Counted from the first letter of the stretch, positions 27,102 to 38,508 are shown. The stretch is 64,000 nt of DNA from Streptomyces sp. WM6386 (GCF_000972385.1 NZ_JXTE01000049.1:4505-68504), one strand, 5' to 3'. The notes: a model not told the origin generated them from the sequence alone. Program-made: numbers and translations.

Positions 27102-27863
27102 TTGTTGTACGGAACGATGAAGGTCGCCATCGGCGGGCCGCTGAAGGTCGCCTTCAGGCCCTGGGTGGAAGGCCTCGAGAACATCCCCGTCGAGGGCCCC
27201 GCGATCCTGGCGAGCAACCACCTGTCCTTCTCGGACTCCTTCTTCCTGCCCGCGGTCCTCGACCGCAAGGTCACCTTCATCGCCAAGGCGGAGTACTTCA
27301 CCACGCCAGGACTGAAAGGCCGGCTCACGGCCGCGTTCTTCAAGGGCGCCGGGCAGCTCCCCGTGGACCGCTCCGGTGCGCGCGGCGCGGGCGAGGCGGC
27401 GGTCAAGGCCGGCATCGAGGTGCTGGAGCGCGGTGAGCTGTTCGGGATCTACCCGGAGGGCACGCGCTCGCCCGACGGCCGCCTCTACCGGGGCAAGCCG
27501 GGCGGCCTCGCGCGCGTGGCGCTCGCCACCGGCGCTCCTGTCATTCCGGTCGCCATGATCGACACCGAGAAGATCCAGCCGCCCGGGCAGGTGATGCCCA
27601 AGCTGATGCGGCCGGGCATCCGCATCGGCGAGCCCCTGGACTTCACCCGGTATCAGGGCATGGAGCACGACCGTTTCGTGCTGCGCGCGGTGACCGACGA
27701 GGTCATGTACGAAATCATGAAGCTCTCCGGCCAGGAGTACGTCGACATGTACGCGACCGCCGCCAAGCGGCAGATCTCGGATGCGGCGAAGGCCGAGAAG
27801 GAAGCGGAGAAGGCGGCGAAGGCCGCACTCGCGAAGGCTGAGAAGGAACGCTCCGAGTCCTAG
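27102..27863 (+). CDS. 1-acylglycerol-3-phosphate acyltransferase (PlsC-like)
   Basis: A 253-residue lysophospholipid acyltransferase. The catalytic HX4D motif is NHLSFSD and the phosphate-binding motif is YPEGTRSPDG; AGGLARVAL-type sequence and IPVAMIDTEKI also fit. It would make phosphatidic acid from lysophosphatidic acid at the inner membrane face. The Ala/Lys/Glu-rich C-terminal tail (residues about 225-253) is a low-complexity helix. Start is a TTG, at 27102 or 27105, set by AGGAGG at 27089-27094; an ATG nearer position 27117 would trim the conserved N-terminus. Confidence 0.87.
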   Translation: MLYGTMKVAIGGPLKVAFRPWVEGLENIPVEGPAILASNHLSFSDSFFLPAVLDRKVTFIAKAEYFTTPGLKGRLTAAFFKGAGQLPVDRSGARGAGEAAVKAGIEVLERGELFGIYPEGTRSPDGRLYRGKPGGLARVALATGAPVIPVAMIDTEKIQPPGQVMPKLMRPGIRIGEPLDFTRYQGMEHDRFVLRAVTDEVMYEIMKLSGQEYVDMYATAAKRQISDAAKAEKEAEKAAKAALAKAEKERSES

Positions 27864-27891
27864 ACGGGGCTTCGGGGTCGGGGGTGGGGAC

Positions 27892-29106
27892 ATGGCCAGG
27901 CGTGAGCGTGTGATGAGGATGTCGGTGGAGCTGCCGCTGTGGCGTGCGCTCACCGGATACCGGGTGCTGACCATGCTGTACGCGGTCGGACTGTTCGCCA
28001 CCGGCTACGAGAACTACGACCGCCCGGGCATCGCCGTCGCGTACTACGTCGTCCTGTGCGGCTGGACGCTCGCCACCCTGCCCCGGGTCCAGAACGAGGC
28101 CGCCTGCACCAAGCGCTTCCTGGCCGTGGACCTCGCCGTCGCGATCACCGGGATCCTCCTGACCCCGCTCGCCGTCAGCGACCACCACATCGACACCAGC
28201 GGCCCCACCCTGCCGTCGATATGGACCGCCGGCTCGGTCCTCGCGTTCGCCATCAAGGGCGGCTGGCGCTGGGCCGCGTTCGCCTCCACACCGGTCGCCG
28301 CCGCCAACCTGATCGAGCGCGGCCAGCCGGCCCGGGACACCGTCCACAACGTCATCCTCGTCTGGGTCGCCTCCATCGCCATCGGCTACGTCGTCGAGGT
28401 CGCCCGCGCCTCCGAGCGCACTCTCGCCCGCGCCCTGGAGATCGAGGCCGCGACCAGGGAGCGGGAGCGGCTCGCGCGGGACATCCACGACAGCGTGCTC
28501 CAGGTGCTCGCCATGGTGCAGCGGCGCGGTGCCGTCATCGGCGGTGAGGCGGCCGAGCTGGGCCGGATGGCCGGCGAGCAGGAGGTGGCGCTGCGCACCC
28601 TGGTCTCCGGAGGGCTGAGGCCTGTCTCGTGGGCGTCCGAGGACGTGGCGCAGGGGGCGGTCGTACGAGCCGTCGACGAGCCGGATCCCGAGGGTCCCGT
28701 CGATCTTCGCGTGCTGCTCGCCCCGTTCGCCGCCGCCAAGGTCAGTTTCGCCGAGCCCGGCGCCCCGGTGGACTTGTCCCCGGCCGCCGCGAAGGAGCTG
28801 GCCGCCGCGGTGGGGGCCGCCCTGGACAACGTACGCAAGCATGCCGGTGAGCACGCGCGCGCGTGGATCCTCGTCGAGGACGAGCCCGACGAGGTCGTGG
28901 TGACCGTACGGGACAACGGGCCCGGCATCCCCGAGGGGCGGCTCGCGCAGGCCGAGGGGGAGGGGCGGATGGGGGTGGCCCTGTCGATCCGGGGGCGGTT
29001 GAGCGAACTCGGCGGCAGCGCCGAACTGATCTCGGTGCCCGGGCAGGGCACGGAGGTCGAGCTGAAGGTACCGAAGGTTTCGCGGGGGAAGGCAGGACAG
29101 CGATGA
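27892..29106 (+). CDS. Two-component sensor histidine kinase, NarL/HPK7 type
   Basis: A 404-residue membrane kinase resembling MacS. Four or five hydrophobic helices (about residues 20-175) form the sensor, followed by the dimerisation/phosphoacceptor helix with His199 in RERLARDIHDSVLQVLAMV (HisKA_3 type) and an HATPase domain with ALDNVRKHAG, DNGPGIP and MGVALSIRGRLSELGG. It would phosphorylate the response regulator encoded next, whose ATG overlaps its stop (ATGA). The signal is unknown. An upstream frame within the plsC tail is a shadow. Confidence 0.92.
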   Translation: MARRERVMRMSVELPLWRALTGYRVLTMLYAVGLFATGYENYDRPGIAVAYYVVLCGWTLATLPRVQNEAACTKRFLAVDLAVAITGILLTPLAVSDHHIDTSGPTLPSIWTAGSVLAFAIKGGWRWAAFASTPVAAANLIERGQPARDTVHNVILVWVASIAIGYVVEVARASERTLARALEIEAATRERERLARDIHDSVLQVLAMVQRRGAVIGGEAAELGRMAGEQEVALRTLVSGGLRPVSWASEDVAQGAVVRAVDEPDPEGPVDLRVLLAPFAAAKVSFAEPGAPVDLSPAAAKELAAAVGAALDNVRKHAGEHARAWILVEDEPDEVVVTVRDNGPGIPEGRLAQAEGEGRMGVALSIRGRLSELGGSAELISVPGQGTEVELKVPKVSRGKAGQR

Positions 29107-29777
29107 GTGACCAGGGCCCGATCAAGGTGATGGTGGTCGACGACCACCCGATGTGGCGCGACGCGGTCGCCCGAGACCTGGACGCGTCCGGCTTCGACGT
29201 GGTGGCCACCGCGGGCGACGGCGACCAGGCCGTACGGCGTGCCAAGGCCGCCGGTCCCGATGTGCTCGTGCTCGACCTGAACCTGCCGTTGAAGCCCGGC
29301 GTCCAGGTCTGCAAGGAACTCGTCGGGCACAACCCGGCGCTGCGGGTTCTCGTGCTGTCGGCGAGCGGTGAGCACGCGGATGTGCTGGAGGCCGTGAAGT
29401 CGGGCGCGACCGGCTATCTGCTGAAGTCGGCGTCCACCGAGGAACTCCTGGACGCGGTACGCCGTACGGCCGTCGGGGACCCCGTCTTCACGCCCGGCCT
29501 CGCCGGACTCGTCCTCGGGGAGTACCGTCGGCTGGCCTCCGAGCCCGCGCCTGCCCCGGACACCGACCAGCCCAAGGCGCCGCAGCTCACCGACCGGGAG
29601 ACCGAGGTGCTGCGGCTGGTCGCCAAGGGCCTGAGCTACAAGCAGATCGCCGAGCGCCTGGTCATCTCGCACCGCACGGTCCAGAACCACGTCCAGAACA
29701 CCCTGGGCAAGCTGCAGCTTCACAACCGGGTCGAGCTCGTCCGGTACGCCATAGAGCGCGGGCTCGACGACGAGTAG
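29103..29777 (+). CDS. Two-component response regulator, NarL family
   Basis: A 224-residue regulator with an N-terminal receiver domain (DDHPMWRDAV acidic pair, phosphorylated Asp in DVLVLDLNLP, Lys in GATGYLLKSAS) and a C-terminal LuxR-type helix-turn-helix (LTDRETEVLRLVAKGLSYKQIAERL). It pairs with the kinase just upstream, to which it is translationally coupled. The end of the gene and the following 24 bases form an imperfect tandem duplication. Target genes cannot be inferred from the window. Confidence 0.94.
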   Translation: MSDQGPIKVMVVDDHPMWRDAVARDLDASGFDVVATAGDGDQAVRRAKAAGPDVLVLDLNLPLKPGVQVCKELVGHNPALRVLVLSASGEHADVLEAVKSGATGYLLKSASTEELLDAVRRTAVGDPVFTPGLAGLVLGEYRRLASEPAPAPDTDQPKAPQLTDRETEVLRLVAKGLSYKQIAERLVISHRTVQNHVQNTLGKLQLHNRVELVRYAIERGLDDE

Positions 29778-29801
29778 AAGCGCGGGCTTGACGACGCGTA
29801 A
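29754..29801 (+). repeat. 24-bp imperfect tandem duplication at the regulator's 3' end
   Basis: The last 24 bases of the response regulator gene (29754-29777) are followed immediately by a copy (29778-29801) matching at 20 of 24 positions, including a second stop codon. Confidence 0.7.
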
Positions 29802-29849
29802 ACCAACGACTCCCTGATTCACCGGAATTGCCCTTCCCACCCATCGCTG

Positions 29850-29865
29850 TGTGACCTGGATCACC
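29850..29865. promoter_or_regulatory. CRP-like palindrome upstream of pfkA
   Basis: TGTGA-N6-TCACC is close to the CRP consensus half-sites TGTGA/TCACA. It is 44 bases before the pfkA start. Streptomyces has a Crp homologue, so control of glycolysis is conceivable, but the match is to the enterobacterial consensus. Confidence 0.35.
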
Positions 29866-29909
29866 ATTAGCGTGACCCTCACAGGCAACCGCGGCGAAGG
29901 GACATTTCC

Positions 29910-30938
29910 ATGCGGGTCGGAGTACTGACCGGAGGCGGCGACTGCCCCGGGCTCAACGCCGTCATCCGGGGCGTCGTCCGCAAGGGCGTGCAGGAGTACG
30001 GCTATGACTTCGTCGGCTTCCGGGACGGCTGGCGAGGACCACTGGAGAACGACAGCGTCCGCCTCGACATCCCCGCCGTGCGCGGCATCCTGCCCCGCGG
30101 CGGCACCATCCTCGGCTCCTCGCGGACCAACCCGCTGAAGGTGGAGGGCGGCATCCGCCGCATCAAGGAGAACCTCGCCAAGCAGGAGGTCGAGGCGCTC
30201 ATCGCCATCGGCGGCGAGGACACCCTGGGCGTGGCCGCACGCCTCAACGACGAGTACGGCGTCCCCGTCGTCGCCGTACCGAAGACCATCGACAACGACC
30301 TGTCCGGCACCGACTACACCTTCGGCTTCGACACCGCGGTCGGCATCGCCACGGAGGCCATCGACCGGCTGCACACCACCGCCGAGTCCCATATGCGGGT
30401 TCTGGTCTGCGAGGTCATGGGCCGGCACGCGGGCTGGATCGCCCTCCACTCGGGGCTGGCCGGTGGCGCCAACGTCATCCTCATCCCCGAGCAGCGCTTC
30501 GACGTCGACAAGGTGTGCGCCTGGGTGACCTCCCGCTTCAAGGCCTCGTACGCCCCGATCGTGGTCGTCGCCGAGGGCGCCATGCCCAAGGACGGCGACA
30601 TGGTCCTCAAGGACGAGTCGCTGGACTCCTTCGGACACGTCCGGCTGTCCGGGGTCGGCGAGTGGCTGGCCAAGGAGATCGAGAAGCGGACCGGCAAGGA
30701 GGCCCGTACGACGGTCCTCGGGCACATCCAGCGCGGCGGCACCCCCAGCGCCTTCGACCGCTGGCTCGCCACCCGCTTCGGCCTGCACGCCATCGAGGCC
30801 GTCCGGGACGGCGACTTCGGCAAGATGGTCGCGCTGCGCGGCACGGACATCGTGCGGGTGCCGATCGCGGAGGCGACGGCCAAGCTGAAGACGGTGGACC
30901 CGAAGCTGTACGAGGAGGTCGGGGTGTTCTTCGGCTGA
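29910..30938 (+). CDS. pfkA: 6-phosphofructokinase with pyrophosphate-type active-site residues
   Basis: A 342-residue PFK committing fructose 6-phosphate to glycolysis. Nucleotide motif GVLTGGGDCPGLNAVIRG, catalytic PKTIDNDLSGTDYTFGFDTA, MGRHAGWIALHSG and GHIQRGGTPSAFDR are intact. Asp104 (IGGEDT) and Lys125 (VPKTIDND) stand where E. coli ATP-PFK has Gly104 and Gly124; these are the residues typical of PPi-dependent or mixed-substrate group III enzymes. Related streptomycete enzymes have nonetheless been described as ATP-dependent, so the phosphoryl donor is uncertain. GAAGGGA precedes the ATG, and a hairpin follows the gene. Confidence 0.94.
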   Translation: MRVGVLTGGGDCPGLNAVIRGVVRKGVQEYGYDFVGFRDGWRGPLENDSVRLDIPAVRGILPRGGTILGSSRTNPLKVEGGIRRIKENLAKQEVEALIAIGGEDTLGVAARLNDEYGVPVVAVPKTIDNDLSGTDYTFGFDTAVGIATEAIDRLHTTAESHMRVLVCEVMGRHAGWIALHSGLAGGANVILIPEQRFDVDKVCAWVTSRFKASYAPIVVVAEGAMPKDGDMVLKDESLDSFGHVRLSGVGEWLAKEIEKRTGKEARTTVLGHIQRGGTPSAFDRWLATRFGLHAIEAVRDGDFGKMVALRGTDIVRVPIAEATAKLKTVDPKLYEEVGVFFG

Positions 30939-30989
30939 GCCCGGGGCCGGGAACAACTCCCCTTCCCGTGACTTGAGTTGCGCGACATC

Positions 30990-31022
30990 CGAACGCCGCC
31001 GCGGTTACCGTGGCGGCGTTCG
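30990..31022 (+). terminator. Hairpin terminator after pfkA
   Basis: Eleven-base arms cgaacgccgcc and ggcggcgttcg enclose an 11-base loop. There is no T tract, as often in streptomycetes. Placed 52 bases after the pfkA stop. Confidence 0.65.
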
Positions 31023-31046
31023 GCACACGTGTCACGGGGAGGACCG

Positions 31047-31443
31047 ATGGTCGGGTGCCGCCGACGCCCTCGCCTCGGCAGGTGGCCGGGCTCGACGAGC
31101 CGCTCCGGGCGGCCGGGCGGTCGGTCGACGCCCGGCGCGGGCGGGGCGGCCATCCGCCGGAGCACGCTCCTGCTCGCCCTCGCCCTGCTGCACCGCGCAC
31201 GGCCCGCTTCCACGCCCCCGACCTGCGCCCCCTGGTCGACCCGACGGCCCGGCCGCGCCGATCGCCCTGGTGACCGCCGCCGTCGCGCAGCGAAGGGCCG
31301 CGCTCGCCGCCGGGGCCTACGCGGAGCTCGTCGAGGCCACCGTGGACCTGCATCTCGACCGTCTCCACAGCCGCCTCGCCGAACCCCGCCCGTCCCCGCA
31401 GCAGGGCCGCGCGCTGACGGAGCGGCTCCGTAGAGGTCTGTGA
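31047..31443 (+). pseudogene. Frame-shifted gene relic
   Basis: An ATG with a GGGGAGG site starts at 31047, but no single frame reads through. The frame with GC-rich third positions changes along the segment: one frame near 31060-31140 (AGLDEPLRAAGRSVDARRG), another to about 31200 (AAIRRSTLLLALALLHRARP), the first again to about 31250 (RFHAPDLRPLVDPTARP), and a third from 31255 to the stop at 31443 (APIALVTAAVAQRRAALAAG and DLHLDRLHSRLAEP). This needs several indels, so the gene appears dead. I do not recognise the family. Confidence 0.55.
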
Positions 31444-31815
31444 GATATTCGCCAGTATCAGACAATTCCGGCGTACCCCGGAGGGCCGCGTGGAGATTCT
31501 CGCCTTCGGTGTCCAGGCGGACGAGAAGCCGCTGATCCAGCAGGCCTTCCGGGGCCACCACGAGGTCCGCTGTCTCGATGTCTTCCTCAACGAGGACACC
31601 GCCCCCATCGCGGCCGGCTACGAGGCGATCTCCACCAGCGTCAACGCCGAACTCGGCGCCCGTGTCCTGGAGGTCCTCGCGGCCGGCGGCACACGGATGA
31701 TCGCCCAGCGGTCCACCGGGTTCAACAACATCGACCTCAAGGTCGCCGAAGGGCTCGGCATGACGGTCGCCCGGGTCTCGTACTACGTCGACGCCACGGT
31801 GCGCAACGTCCTCGA

Positions 31816-35344
<3,529 letters not shown>

Positions 35345-35385
35345 TAGCAGATCAGCAGTGGATGCGCCTGTTACAGGAGCATGAG

Positions 35386-35419
35386 GTGGGGCGCGGATCA
35401 CATACGATCCGCGCCCCAC
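35386..35419 (+). terminator. Intrinsic terminator after DAHP synthase
   Basis: Perfect 14-base arms (gtggggcgcggatc with gatccgcgccccac), six-base loop, then cttttg. One of the strongest terminators in the window. Confidence 0.9.
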
Positions 35420-35424
35420 TCCAC

Positions 35425-35453
35425 TTTTGCGGCTCCTGCGCGCCGGGTAAGGT
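35425..35453 (+). promoter_or_regulatory. bfd promoter
   Basis: TTTTGC at 35425-35430 and TAAGGT at 35448-35453 with a 17-base spacer. The predicted start near 35460 lies inside the iron box. Confidence 0.5.
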
Positions 35454-35471
35454 TAGGTTAGCCTCACCGAT
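35453..35471. promoter_or_regulatory. Iron box (DmdR1/IdeR-type operator)
   Basis: The 19-mer TTAGGTTAGCCTCACCGAT matches the actinobacterial iron box TTAGGTTAGGCTCACCTAA at most positions. It overlaps the -10 and start of the bfd promoter, so iron-loaded DmdR1/IdeR should repress bfd. Confidence 0.8.
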
Positions 35472-35517
35472 TAGTCGGGACGGCGCCACTTATCCATCCC
35501 GGCGGGAGGTGAACCGC

Positions 35518-35742
35518 GTGTTCGTCTGCAGTTGCTTCGGCATCACCGAGCAGCAGGTCAAGAAGCACGCGGCGGACGGTGCCTGCACCCCGCGTCAGAT
35601 AGCCTCCGCCTGCAAGGCGGGCACCGACTGCGGTTCCTGTGTGCGGCGCATCCAGGCGCTGCTGGGCCGGGGCGCCTGCCCGACACGTGAGCTCGCCGAC
35701 CAGGGCCGGCCGGTCCTTGCCGGGCTGGACGAGGCCGCTTAG
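35518..35742 (+). CDS. bfd: Bacterioferritin-associated ferredoxin
   Basis: A 74-residue [2Fe-2S] protein of the BFD type, which delivers electrons to bacterioferritin so that stored Fe(III) is reduced and released. The four cluster cysteines are in VCSCFGIT and ACKAGTDCGSC. The GTG at 35518 has GGGAGG eight bases upstream; an in-frame GTG at 35509 would be too close to it. The gene is under an iron box and converges on bfr, with the two stops overlapping by four bases. Confidence 0.93.
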   Translation: MFVCSCFGITEQQVKKHAADGACTPRQIASACKAGTDCGSCVRRIQALLGRGACPTRELADQGRPVLAGLDEAA

Positions 35743-36218
35743 CTCTCCGGCTGCTCGATCAGCTGCGCGATGTAGAGCGCCTCGCCGAGCTTCTCCACCA
35801 GTTCCAGCTGGGTGTCGAGGTAGTCGATGTGGTGCTCCTCGTCCTCGAGGATCGACTCGAAGATGTTCGCGGACGTGATGTCGCCCTTGGCGCGCATCAC
35901 CTCGATACCGCGCTTGAGGCGGTCGATCGCCTCGACCTCGACCTGCCGGTCCGCCTCGAACATCTCCTTGACCGTCTGCCCGACCCGGACGTGGAACAGG
36001 CGCTGGTAGTTCGGCAGCCCGTCCAGGAAGAGGATCCGGTCGGTGAGCACCTCGGCGTGCTTCATCTCGTCGAACGACTCGTGGCGCGTGTACTTGGCGA
36101 GCTTCGTCCAGCCGAAGTTCTCCTGCATCTTCGCGTGCAGGAAGTACTGGTTGATCGCGGTGAGCTCGCCGGTGAGCTGCTCGTTGAGGAATTCGATGAC
36201 CTCGGGGTCGCCCTGCAT
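35739..36218 (-). CDS. bfr: Bacterioferritin
   Basis: A 159-residue four-helix ferritin that forms a 24-mer storing iron with heme between subunits. Ferroxidase ligands are visible in ELTAINQYFLHAKM, ESFDEMKHAEVLTDRI and DEEHHIDYLDTQ, and the heme Met in the helix 2 segment. The ATG at 36218 has AAGGAG eight bases upstream, better than the frame start at 36236. The upstream gap to 36394 is relatively AT-rich with repeated agtaagt motifs near 36292-36316. It is the functional partner of the convergent bfd. Confidence 0.94.
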   Translation of the reverse strand: MQGDPEVIEFLNEQLTGELTAINQYFLHAKMQENFGWTKLAKYTRHESFDEMKHAEVLTDRILFLDGLPNYQRLFHVRVGQTVKEMFEADRQVEVEAIDRLKRGIEVMRAKGDITSANIFESILEDEEHHIDYLDTQLELVEKLGEALYIAQLIEQPES

Positions 36219-36394
36219 CGCAGAGGCTCCTTCCAACCGGGGGGAACTGGCAGGTTGCGCCGCATCCTTGCACCGGTATCGAAGATCGTCCAGTAAGTCT
36301 TCACTTAGTAAGTAAGGGCATGCTTAGTCCGATTTGAGGTGAATCCGTAAGGGGCTGGTCATGTGCACTGCTCGAGGTCTGTCAGGATGGAGTC

Positions 36395-37027
36395 ATGGGT
36401 CAGCCGGTGGAACGCGAGTCAGGAGAAGCGGCACAGTCCGAGCTTCCGCCGGGACAGCGAATCCAGCGCGGCTGGCCGGTCACGCACTACGGACCCGTCC
36501 CCAAGTTCCGCCCCGAACGCTGGGAGTTCCGCGTCTTCGGAGCTACCGCCGACGGTGAGAAACAGTGCTGGAACCACGACGAGTTCACGGCTCTGCCGCA
36601 CACCACCGTCGTGGCCGATCTGCACTGCGTCACGAAGTTCAGCATGCTCGGCGCCGAGTGGGGCGGCGTCCCCGCCCGGACCATCCTGGACATCGCCCCG
36701 CCGGCCCCGGCCGTCACCCATGTGATGGTGTGGGCCGAGTACGGCTTCAGCTCCAACCTGCGCCTCGCGGACTTCGCCGCCGAGCGCACCATCTTCGCCA
36801 CCCACAAGGACGGCGAGCTGCTCACCGCCGAGCACGGTTTCCCGCTCCGGCTGGTCGTCCCCCATCTGTACGCCTGGAAGGGGCCCAAATGGGTCCGCGG
36901 CGTCGAGTACATGACCGCCGACCGCCGTGGCTTCTGGGAGGAGCGCGGCTATCACAACCTCGGCGACCCCTGGCGGGAGCAGCGCTACTCCTACCAGGAG
37001 GTGCCGGGGGACGGCCCGGACCTGTAG
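36395..37027 (+). CDS. Molybdopterin-dependent oxidoreductase, sulfite-oxidase fold (soluble)
   Basis: A 210-residue protein of the oxidoreductase molybdopterin-binding family (SUOX/YedY type). The Mo-ligating cysteine is in DLHCVTKFS and the pterin-binding region in FPLRLVVPHLYAWKGPKWV. It has no signal peptide, transmembrane helix or heme domain, and it is shorter than sulfite oxidase, so it consists of the cofactor domain alone. The substrate and electron acceptor are unknown. GGATGGAG precedes the ATG. It converges on the DUF4396 gene four bases away. Confidence 0.87.
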   Translation: MGQPVERESGEAAQSELPPGQRIQRGWPVTHYGPVPKFRPERWEFRVFGATADGEKQCWNHDEFTALPHTTVVADLHCVTKFSMLGAEWGGVPARTILDIAPPAPAVTHVMVWAEYGFSSNLRLADFAAERTIFATHKDGELLTAEHGFPLRLVVPHLYAWKGPKWVRGVEYMTADRRGFWEERGYHNLGDPWREQRYSYQEVPGDGPDL

Positions 37028-37030
37028 GGC

Positions 37031-37510
37031 TCAGTGGTGGTACTGGTGCACCACGGCGTGCCCCTTGCCCCGGCCGATCATCCACTTGTTGACCGGCGTG
37101 GTGAGGACGAAGGCGACGGCCAGAGCGATCGCCAGCGCGCCCCAGAACAGCGGGTCGGCGAGTTCGGCGTCCATGGCCCCCGGCCACAGCACGATCACTC
37201 CGTTGTCGACCAGCTCCATCACGGCGATGGAGAGGGTGTCCGCGGCCAGCGCCACCTTCAGTGCGGCGCGCAGGTCCAGGCCCGCCTTCATGACGCCACG
37301 CAGGGTGAGCGCGTAGCCGAAGAAGAAGGCGAGGACGATCGCCAGGATCAGGGTCGGGGCGTTGCCCCAGCCGAGCGCGGTGCCGATGACCATGCCGAGC
37401 ACCTCGCCGATGGCACACCCCGTGAGGCAGTGGAGGGTGGCCCGGACGGCCATGGCCCAGCTGCCGCCTGACTGGTGGTGAGCGTGTTCCGCGTGCGCCT
37501 CGTGCTGCAT
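37031..37510 (-). CDS. DUF4396 membrane protein with His-rich N-terminus
   Basis: A 159-residue membrane protein with four hydrophobic helices, of the DUF4396 type. The N-terminus (MQHEAHAEHAHH) is histidine-rich, and helix 1 contains HCLTGCAIGEVLGM with a CX3C pair, both suggestive of metal binding. A CsoR-like box lies about 50 bases upstream, so I infer a role in copper or thiol stress. The ATG at 37510 has a GGGGG stretch five bases upstream; a TTG at 37522 is the alternative. No biochemical function is known to me. Confidence 0.8.
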   Translation of the reverse strand: MQHEAHAEHAHHQSGGSWAMAVRATLHCLTGCAIGEVLGMVIGTALGWGNAPTLILAIVLAFFFGYALTLRGVMKAGLDLRAALKVALAADTLSIAVMELVDNGVIVLWPGAMDAELADPLFWGALAIALAVAFVLTTPVNKWMIGRGKGHAVVHQYHH

Positions 37511-37529
37511 GTGTGCCCCCAATGCCGGG

Positions 37530-38447
37530 TTACGGTTCCTGCACCGAGCAAGAACCGTATACCCCCCAGGGGTATTCCATATCGGGTTGGGCGTCTCGCA
37601 GTTTTTTCAGCCGCTCCACGTCCGCCGCGTGCCCCTCCTTGCCGCCGGGCGTCTCGATGATCAGCGGTACGCCCTCGGTGGCGGGGTGGGTCATCAGCGC
37701 CCGGAACGGGTCCTCGCCGATATGGCCGGCGCCGATGTTCGCGTGCCGGTCCTTGTGGGCGCCGACCACGTCCTTGGAGTCATTGGCGTGGATCAGCTTC
37801 AGACGGCCCTCGCCGACGGTGTCCACCAGTAGGTCGAGGGTCTGGTGCATGCCGCAGGGGCCGGTCAGGTCGTGGCCGGCCGCGAAGATGTGGCAGGTGT
37901 CGAGGCAGACACCCAGCTTGGGGTGGGCGTCCAGCGCCTCGAAGTACGGACCGAAGTCCCAGGTCCGCGAGCAGAGCGAGGCGCCCTGACCGGCGGTCGA
38001 CTCCAGCAGCAGAAACGGGTCGTCGTCGTGGGTGAGCTCGTCGAGCAGCGGCAGCATGTACTCCCGGACCTGCTTGAGGGCGACGGACCGGTCCCGTCCG
38101 CCGGTCGCGCTGCCCGTGTGCACGACGACACCGAGCGCCCCGATCTCCCGCCCGCGCCGCAGCGAGTGCCGCAGACTCTCCACCGACTTCTCCACCGTCG
38201 CCTCGGTGTGCGAGCCGAAGTTGATCAGATACGGGGCATGGACGTACGCCGGGATCGACTCCGCCGCGCACGCCGCACGGAACTCCTCGTCCTGCCGCGG
38301 GTTGCCGGTGGGCGTGGCCCAGCCGCGCGGGTTGGCGACGAAGACCTGCACGGTCTCGGCCGCGAGGTCACGGGCGTAGGACAGGCCGACGGAGTTCAGA
38401 CCGCCGGCCACGGGGACATGGCCGCCGACGGGGTTGCGCTGAGTCAT
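37530..38447 (-). CDS. nfo: Endonuclease IV-type apurinic/apyrimidinic endonuclease
   Basis: A 305-residue TIM-barrel DNA-repair nuclease cutting 5' to abasic sites. Zinc ligand motifs are present: YVHAPYLINFGS, VVHTGSATGGRD, LLLESTAGQGASL, GVCLDTCHIFAAGHDL, LIHANDSKD, DRHANIGAGHIG and LIIETPGGKEG. The last 15-20 residues (DAQPDMEYPWGVYGSCSVQEP) do not resemble the family and are encoded by the CsoR-like box and hairpin, so the original stop may have been lost. Start is ATG 38447 or GTG 38450. Confidence 0.92.
   Translation of the reverse strand: MTQRNPVGGHVPVAGGLNSVGLSYARDLAAETVQVFVANPRGWATPTGNPRQDEEFRAACAAESIPAYVHAPYLINFGSHTEATVEKSVESLRHSLRRGREIGALGVVVHTGSATGGRDRSVALKQVREYMLPLLDELTHDDDPFLLLESTAGQGASLCSRTWDFGPYFEALDAHPKLGVCLDTCHIFAAGHDLTGPCGMHQTLDLLVDTVGEGRLKLIHANDSKDVVGAHKDRHANIGAGHIGEDPFRALMTHPATEGVPLIIETPGGKEGHAADVERLKKLRDAQPDMEYPWGVYGSCSVQEP
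37531..37559. other. Hairpin at the nfo/DUF4396 junction
   Basis: Perfect eight-base arms tacggttc (37531-37538) and gaaccgta (37552-37559) with a 13-base loop. It covers the last codons of nfo and lies between the CsoR-like box and the DUF4396 start, so it may be an nfo terminator or part of the DUF4396 leader. Confidence 0.4.
37559..37575. promoter_or_regulatory. CsoR-like operator
   Basis: ATACCCC-CCA-GGGGTAT is a perfect seven-base inverted repeat of the form bound by CsoR, the Cu(I)-sensing repressor, and by persulfide-sensing CstR relatives. It lies 49 bases upstream of the DUF4396 start and inside the 3' end of nfo. Confidence 0.7.
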
Positions 38448-38508
38448 CACCCGCCCAGGGTGTCACGCGGCCCGGGGCACCCTGTCGACGGATGGTGATC
38501 GGGCCCGC

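Noticed and set aside
28386..30956. 856-codon minus-strand frame antisense to the two-component and pfkA genes
   Set aside because: Covers three well-supported genes on the other strand; shadow composition.
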